Below are positions 58,842 to 64,000 of a stretch of DNA of 64,000 nucleotides, one piece after another. The DNA is from an uncultured Pelagibacteraceae bacterium (GTDB lineage Bacteria; Pseudomonadota; Alphaproteobacteria; Pelagibacterales; Pelagibacteraceae), in NCBI GenBank assembly GCA_902584365.1, contig CACHZG010000001.1, positions 62,001 to 126,000 of the forward strand, read 5' to 3'. Each line of letters starts with the position of its first letter. Within the stretch, counting starts at the first letter, position 1. Under the pieces are notes generated by a model, which saw only the letters and a list, made by a program, of their open reading frames with translations, did not search any database and was not told where the DNA came from. The position numbers and the translations under genes are program-made.

Positions 58842-59840
58842 TTACATTAAGCCTTTTTCTTTATAGTATTTTACTGCACCAGGATGTAATGGGGCAGAAA
58901 GACCATCAACGATCATTTTCTTTGGATCTAAATTTGCAAAAGCTGGATGTTGTTTTCTAAAATCATCAAGATTTTCAAAAACAGCTTTTGTAACTGAATA
59001 TACTAGGTCCTCAGAAACATCTGCACTCGTCACAAATGATGCCATAACACCAAAAGTTGTTACATCTTTTTTAGAAGTTTTGTAAGTTCCTTTTGGAATA
59101 GTTGCAAATGCATAAAAAGGATTATCAGCTACTAGTTTTTTAACTGCGTCCGTATTTAAATTAATTATGCTTGCGCCACATCCATCTGTTGACTGTGCAA
59201 CACCTGCGTTTGGAACACCTACTGTGTAACCAAATGCATCGATTTTTTTATCACAAAGAGCTCCTGACTGTTCAGAAGAAGTAAGTTCAGAAGTAGCACC
59301 AAAATAACCAGTGTCTACACCGTGAGCTTCCATAAGAACTTCAAAAGTCCCTCTTTGACCAGAACCAGGATTACCTATGTTAACCTTTTTACCTTTTAAG
59401 GATTTCCAGTCTTTAATCTTTGAACCTTTTCTAGCTATTATTTGAAATGGCTCTGGATGAGCTGAAAAAACAGCTCTTAATTTGTCATATGGTTTTACTT
59501 TGTCAGGTCTTGTTCCATTATAAGCATGATATTGCCAATCTGATTGAGCTACTCCAAATTGTAACTCGCCTTGCATGATCTGACCTATGTTATAAGTTGA
59601 ACCACCTGTTGATGGAGCAGAGCATCTGTATGCTTTATCTGTTCCTTTTTTTCTACCATGTTCTGCAGACTGTATTTTTGCTACCATTTTGCAAACCGCA
59701 TTTCCTACTTGGAAATAAACTCCTGTAGGTCCGCCAGTTCCTATTGAGAAGAACTCAGCAGATTTAGCTATTGAGTTAAATGGGCTTGAAACCGCAAATA
59801 ATACTAATGCAGCAGAGATTGTTGTTATTATTTTTTTCAT
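58842..59840 (-). CDS. TAXI-family TRAP transporter solute-binding protein
   Basis: SIGTGGPTGVYFQVGNAVCKMV; AVFSAHPEPFQIIARKGSKIKDWKSLKGKKVNIGNPGSGQRGT. Start moved from 59894 to MKKIITTISAALVLF (59840), with signal peptide and GGGAGA SD. Confidence 0.95.
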   Translation of the reverse strand: MKKIITTISAALVLFAVSSPFNSIAKSAEFFSIGTGGPTGVYFQVGNAVCKMVAKIQSAEHGRKKGTDKAYRCSAPSTGGSTYNIGQIMQGELQFGVAQSDWQYHAYNGTRPDKVKPYDKLRAVFSAHPEPFQIIARKGSKIKDWKSLKGKKVNIGNPGSGQRGTFEVLMEAHGVDTGYFGATSELTSSEQSGALCDKKIDAFGYTVGVPNAGVAQSTDGCGASIINLNTDAVKKLVADNPFYAFATIPKGTYKTSKKDVTTFGVMASFVTSADVSEDLVYSVTKAVFENLDDFRKQHPAFANLDPKKMIVDGLSAPLHPGAVKYYKEKGLM

Positions 59841-59903
59841 TGTATCTCCCTTTGTTAGTTGAATGATTAAACTACTTTGCCACTGCAAGGTCAAAGAGAT
59901 TCT

Positions 59904-61142
59904 TTAAAATTTTTTTGCCCAATTTGATAGTTTTTGTACACCTTCAACTACATTTGGTGCATATTTTAAGATTAAGGCATCATCTATAATCGTGTTGTTT
60001 TGAATATTTCTTAAGAACAAAGAGCCGTCAAAATCTGTATAGCTTAATCTAACTATCATTTTTTTTGAATTAAAACCGAAATCACTTCCTGGCAACAAAG
60101 CCACACCTGTATCTTTCAAAATTGACTCACATAATTTTGCAGAATTAGTAAATTTAGTGTTTAGAAATTCGGGCATTAAGTAAAAGCCACCTTGAGGTTT
60201 ATTTAAGATTACATTATTAGATTTCAAATTTTTGTACACGTATTGTCCAACTGAGTTTAGAATATTTATCGTACTAATCAAATAATCATCGTAGTTTCCA
60301 CTATAAGCTTCGACAGCAGCAAATTGAGTTGGGGTATTTACTGTTGAAAATGTTTCACTTGCCAAAACTTTCATACTTTCTAGGAAATTTTTATGCTTTT
60401 TAGGGGCGGCTATAAAACCAATTCTCCATCCACCAGCACCACACCATTTACTTAGTCCACTACTTATAAATGTATTTTCTGGATAATACTTTGAAATAGA
60501 CTCGTACTTTTTATCGAATGACAACTCAGTATAAATTTCGTCTGATAATATTATAAGATTATTTTTTTTTGCCACATCTGCTAATTCTCTTAAATTATTA
60601 CACTTTGTACCGGAGGGATTATTTGGAGAGTTAATAATCAAAATATTATTTTTACTTTTTAACTTTTTGATTATTTTTTTGATTTGTAATGTTGTTGGAA
60701 ACCAATTCCCATCTCTAGAAGTCTTAATCCAGTATACTTTATTTTCTGCTATTTTTGCTTGAGGATTGTAAGAAACCCAGCTTGACTCAGGTAATAATAT
60801 ATTTCCCTTAAAGGCTAAATGCATTAAGTACATTGCTTCTTTCGATCCAGGAGTAATTAAAATATTTTCAGCAGGATATTCGTTCCCTGTTCTTTTTAAA
60901 AGATATCTTGATATAGCCTCTCTTAAATCTAATAGTCCTTTAACTGGTAGGTAATCTTTTTTTGCAGCATTCAATTTTAAACATTCTACAATTTTCTCTG
61001 GAACTGGAAATGGTGATTGTCCAAAACCAAATCTATAAATCTTTTTACCTTTTTTAATTAAATCTTTTGATTTCTCGTTAATAGCTAGAGTAGATGAAGG
61101 CTTTAAGTTTTTTATTTTATTTTTAATTGGGATTTTGCCCAT
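59904..61142 (-). CDS. Class I/II pyridoxal-phosphate aminotransferase
   Basis: ILITPGSKEAMYLMHLAF; ILIINSPNNPSGTKCN; LSDEIYTELSF; SSGLSKWCGAGGWRIGFIAAP. Confidence 0.92.
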   Translation of the reverse strand: MGKIPIKNKIKNLKPSSTLAINEKSKDLIKKGKKIYRFGFGQSPFPVPEKIVECLKLNAAKKDYLPVKGLLDLREAISRYLLKRTGNEYPAENILITPGSKEAMYLMHLAFKGNILLPESSWVSYNPQAKIAENKVYWIKTSRDGNWFPTTLQIKKIIKKLKSKNNILIINSPNNPSGTKCNNLRELADVAKKNNLIILSDEIYTELSFDKKYESISKYYPENTFISSGLSKWCGAGGWRIGFIAAPKKHKNFLESMKVLASETFSTVNTPTQFAAVEAYSGNYDDYLISTINILNSVGQYVYKNLKSNNVILNKPQGGFYLMPEFLNTKFTNSAKLCESILKDTGVALLPGSDFGFNSKKMIVRLSYTDFDGSLFLRNIQNNTIIDDALILKYAPNVVEGVQKLSNWAKKF

Positions 61143-61280
61143 GCACTAATTAAACGCTTTTTCTGTTATTTAAAATGATAAAATTAGAACATTTGACATA
61201 TTGATTCGGTCATGTTTTAATCATATTTTGTTCTCTAAACTAATCTATATATAGTGTTAAATTAAAATTCAGACATAATT

Positions 61281-63749
61281 ATGGAAAACATGAAAAATAG
61301 AATTGTAGCTCTTTTAGGTCCCACAAATACAGGTAAAACTCATGTAGCCATAGACAAAATGCTTACCTACGAGAGTGGTATATTTGGATTGCCTCTTAGA
61401 TTACTTGCAAGAGAAATTTATGATAAGTGTCTGAAAAGGGTTGGTTCTGACAAAGTTGCTCTAATTACAGGTGAAGAAAAAATTATCCCAAGCAACGCTC
61501 AGTACTTTATCTGCACGGTAGAGTCTATGCCGATAGATAAAGAAGTTGAATTTATAGCTATAGATGAAATTCAAATGTGTGCTGATAAGGAAAGAGGACA
61601 TGTATTTACAGACAGGCTTTTAAATTTAAGAGGGAAAAAATTAACAATGTTTCTCGGCTCACAAATAATGAAAAATATTATAAGTGACCTTATTGATAAT
61701 GTAGAATTTGAAAAAAAGGAAAGATTTTCAAAATTGAGCTATGGGGGTTATAAAAAAATCTCAAGACTAGATAGAAAAGTTGCAATTATAGCTTTTTCAA
61801 TTGAAGATGTTTACGCTTTAGCGGAGTTAATAAGAAGACAGAAAGGTGGAGCAGCTGTAATTATGGGATCTTTAAGTCCTAAAACAAGAAACTCCCAAGT
61901 AAATTTATACCAATCTGGTGATGTCGATTATTTAGTTGCTACTGATGCTATTGGAATGGGATTAAACATGGATATAAATGAGATATATTTTTCTAATCTC
62001 AAAAAATTTGACGGGAAAAAAACTAGAAGATTAAATACAATCGAAATCTCGCAAATTGCCGGCAGAGCAGGAAGATTTAAAAATGATGGTGTTTTTGGAA
62101 CTACTGGAGAGTGTAGCAACTTAAATTCTGATGAAATTGAAAATATAGAGAAGCACACGCTGCCGGACTGCAAAACAATTTATTGGAGAAATAATAATCT
62201 CGTATTTGAGAGCACCAGCAAATTAATAAATTCACTAGAGCAAAAGCCTAATAGACGATCACTTATCAGGACCCAAGACTCTTTGGATGAAACAGTCCTT
62301 AGATATTTTGTAAAAAAAAGTGACAATAATAATTTATATACAAAAAATTTAGAATTATTGTGGGAGTGTTGTCAAATACCAGACTTTGAAAAAAAAGCTT
62401 ATGGACAACATATTAATATAATTGATAAAGTTTTCAAATTTCTCTCTACAAGAAAAGGTAAAATACCTAATGAGTATATGAGAGAACAATTAAAAGGTTT
62501 AGAAAAGCAGCATGGTAATATCGATGTTTTGTCTCACAGAATATCCAACGTTAGAACTTGGTCATATGTTGCGAATAAAAAAAATTGGGTAGAAAACTCA
62601 GATTACTGGGTACAGCTTACAAAAAGTATTGAAGATCAATTGTCAGATAAACTCCATGATGAACTGACTAGAAGTTTTATTGACAAAAAAATTAGTGTTT
62701 TATCCAGAAGTTTAAAACAAGATTTACAACTAAAAACTACTATTGATGCAGAAAACAAAATCATTATTGATAACCATACGATTGGGGAACTTAAAGCTTT
62801 AAAATTTAATATAGCTCTAACGGCAAAAACATTAGACACTGATATTAAGTCAATAAAGAAAGCGGCAAGAAAAAGTATAGGAGAGGAATTATCAAAAAGA
62901 GTCGAGGAAATAATCGAAAAAAAAGAAATCCATATTAATGAAAAAAATTATATTGTTTGGAAAGATAATCCTATTGCTAGATTAAAAAAAGGGCATGATT
63001 ATCTTAACCCAATAGTTGAGTCTATTGCTGACGAAGCGATTAGTAATGATTTAAGACTAAAATTAGACAGTTTTTTAAAAGAATGGCTACATCATTATAT
63101 GAGAGAAATCTTGGGAGATTTAATTAATTTAACAGATGTAAAAATCAAAAATCAATATTTAAGAGCTCTAGCATTTCAACTTTTTGAAAAAAATGGTGTG
63201 ATAAAAAGAGATGAAATAAATAATATTATAAAAAAAATACCAGAAGCTGAAAGAAAAATGTTATGGGGAATGGGTATAAAGATTGGAAGATATCACGTTT
63301 ACTTACCAAAAATGTTAAAGCCTAAAGCAGTTACGTTTAGAGTATCTCTTTGGAATTTGTTTAATAATTTTCAAACAAACTTTGATATACCAAAGTTTGG
63401 ATTAAATTTTTTAGAAAAATCAAGAATTAATCAAGAATTATTACTTCTATGCGGTTTTGAAAAATTTAGAGAATTTTTTGTAAGAATAGATATATTAGAA
63501 AAATTATTCCTAAAAATTATTGAAAAAACAAAAGAAAATAAATTTCAAGTTGATTCCTCCATGATGAATTTACTTGGATGTTCAAAAGAAAATTTTTATA
63601 AATTAATGATTTTTATGAATTATAAAAAAGATAAAGACTTAGATACTTATAAATATATCGGATTAAGAAAAAATAAGTTGAAAAAAGATAAATTAGATAA
63701 TAAAGATAATCCCTTTAACAAGCTTCTTGAATTAAAGTTAGGTCACTAA
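61281..63749 (+). CDS. SUV3-like ATP-dependent RNA helicase
   Basis: ALLGPTNTGKTHVAIDKML; GIFGLPLRLLAREIYDK; IAIDEIQMCADKERGHVFTDRLL; VATDAIGMGLNMDINEIYFSNLKKFDG; QIAGRAGRF. Confidence 0.92.
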   Translation: MENMKNRIVALLGPTNTGKTHVAIDKMLTYESGIFGLPLRLLAREIYDKCLKRVGSDKVALITGEEKIIPSNAQYFICTVESMPIDKEVEFIAIDEIQMCADKERGHVFTDRLLNLRGKKLTMFLGSQIMKNIISDLIDNVEFEKKERFSKLSYGGYKKISRLDRKVAIIAFSIEDVYALAELIRRQKGGAAVIMGSLSPKTRNSQVNLYQSGDVDYLVATDAIGMGLNMDINEIYFSNLKKFDGKKTRRLNTIEISQIAGRAGRFKNDGVFGTTGECSNLNSDEIENIEKHTLPDCKTIYWRNNNLVFESTSKLINSLEQKPNRRSLIRTQDSLDETVLRYFVKKSDNNNLYTKNLELLWECCQIPDFEKKAYGQHINIIDKVFKFLSTRKGKIPNEYMREQLKGLEKQHGNIDVLSHRISNVRTWSYVANKKNWVENSDYWVQLTKSIEDQLSDKLHDELTRSFIDKKISVLSRSLKQDLQLKTTIDAENKIIIDNHTIGELKALKFNIALTAKTLDTDIKSIKKAARKSIGEELSKRVEEIIEKKEIHINEKNYIVWKDNPIARLKKGHDYLNPIVESIADEAISNDLRLKLDSFLKEWLHHYMREILGDLINLTDVKIKNQYLRALAFQLFEKNGVIKRDEINNIIKKIPEAERKMLWGMGIKIGRYHVYLPKMLKPKAVTFRVSLWNLFNNFQTNFDIPKFGLNFLEKSRINQELLLLCGFEKFREFFVRIDILEKLFLKIIEKTKENKFQVDSSMMNLLGCSKENFYKLMIFMNYKKDKDLDTYKYIGLRKNKLKKDKLDNKDNPFNKLLELKLGH

Positions 63750-63750
63750 T

Positions 63751-64000
63751 ATGTCAAAATTGAATAAAGAAGAAATAGTAAAAATAGCTGCTTTAATGAT
63801 TCATGCATCCAAATTAGATGAACATTTTACCGAAAAAGAAAAAAAACTTGTAATTAACTTTGTCAAAAATAATTGTTCTGAAAATAGTGATGAATTGAAT
63901 ATTTTTCAGGAAGCCGAGAAACTTGAGAATAATACAAATCAACTTTTAAATTACACGAGAATTATAAAAGAAAAATCAAATGAATTTAAAAGTGAAATAA
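63751..64000 (+). CDS. TerB-like protein, C-terminus beyond window
   Basis: MSKLNKEEIVKIAALMIHASKLDEHFTEKEKKLVINFVKNN..., open to the window end. Confidence 0.6.
   Translation, partial: MSKLNKEEIVKIAALMIHASKLDEHFTEKEKKLVINFVKNNCSENSDELNIFQEAEKLENNTNQLLNYTRIIKEKSNEFKSEI

Noticed and set aside
1-64000. CRISPR arrays, IS elements, prophage, rRNA operons
   Set aside because: No direct-repeat/spacer arrays, transposases, phage structural genes or rRNA sequence seen in this window.

Overview
The window is AT-rich, gene-dense alphaproteobacterial chromosome. Gene content and tight packing look SAR11/Pelagibacterales-like; this is an inference, no search was run. Housekeeping blocks include aroK-aroB, bolA, a J-domain protein with cobS-cobT, rpmB, pyrD, class I lysK, trkH, thrS-infC-rpmI-rplT-pheS-pheT-lepA, gltB-gltD, uppP, a thiolase, acetoacetyl-CoA synthetase, aceE-aceF, a TAXI-type TRAP transporter and a SUV3-like helicase. 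There are two tRNAs, Ser(GGA) and Arg(ACG), both on the minus strand. Two stretches look accessory. The first (~13.4-18.7 kb) surrounds tRNA-Ser and carries methyltransferases, glycosyltransferases and a sugar-dehydrogenase-like protein. The second (~48.36-52.62 kb) is bounded by a diverged duplicate of the 3' end of the upstream PaaI-like thioesterase gene. It carries a probable operon of a small cytosolic protein, a PrsW-family protease and a pentameric ligand-gated ion channel with an apparent N-terminal PDZ-like domain. That operon is the best candidate for an undescribed system. Other notable items are a lipoyl domain fused to the N-terminus of AceE, a secreted NNSPYNF heptad-repeat protein, several sub-threshold small ORFs, and strong hairpins or terminators.
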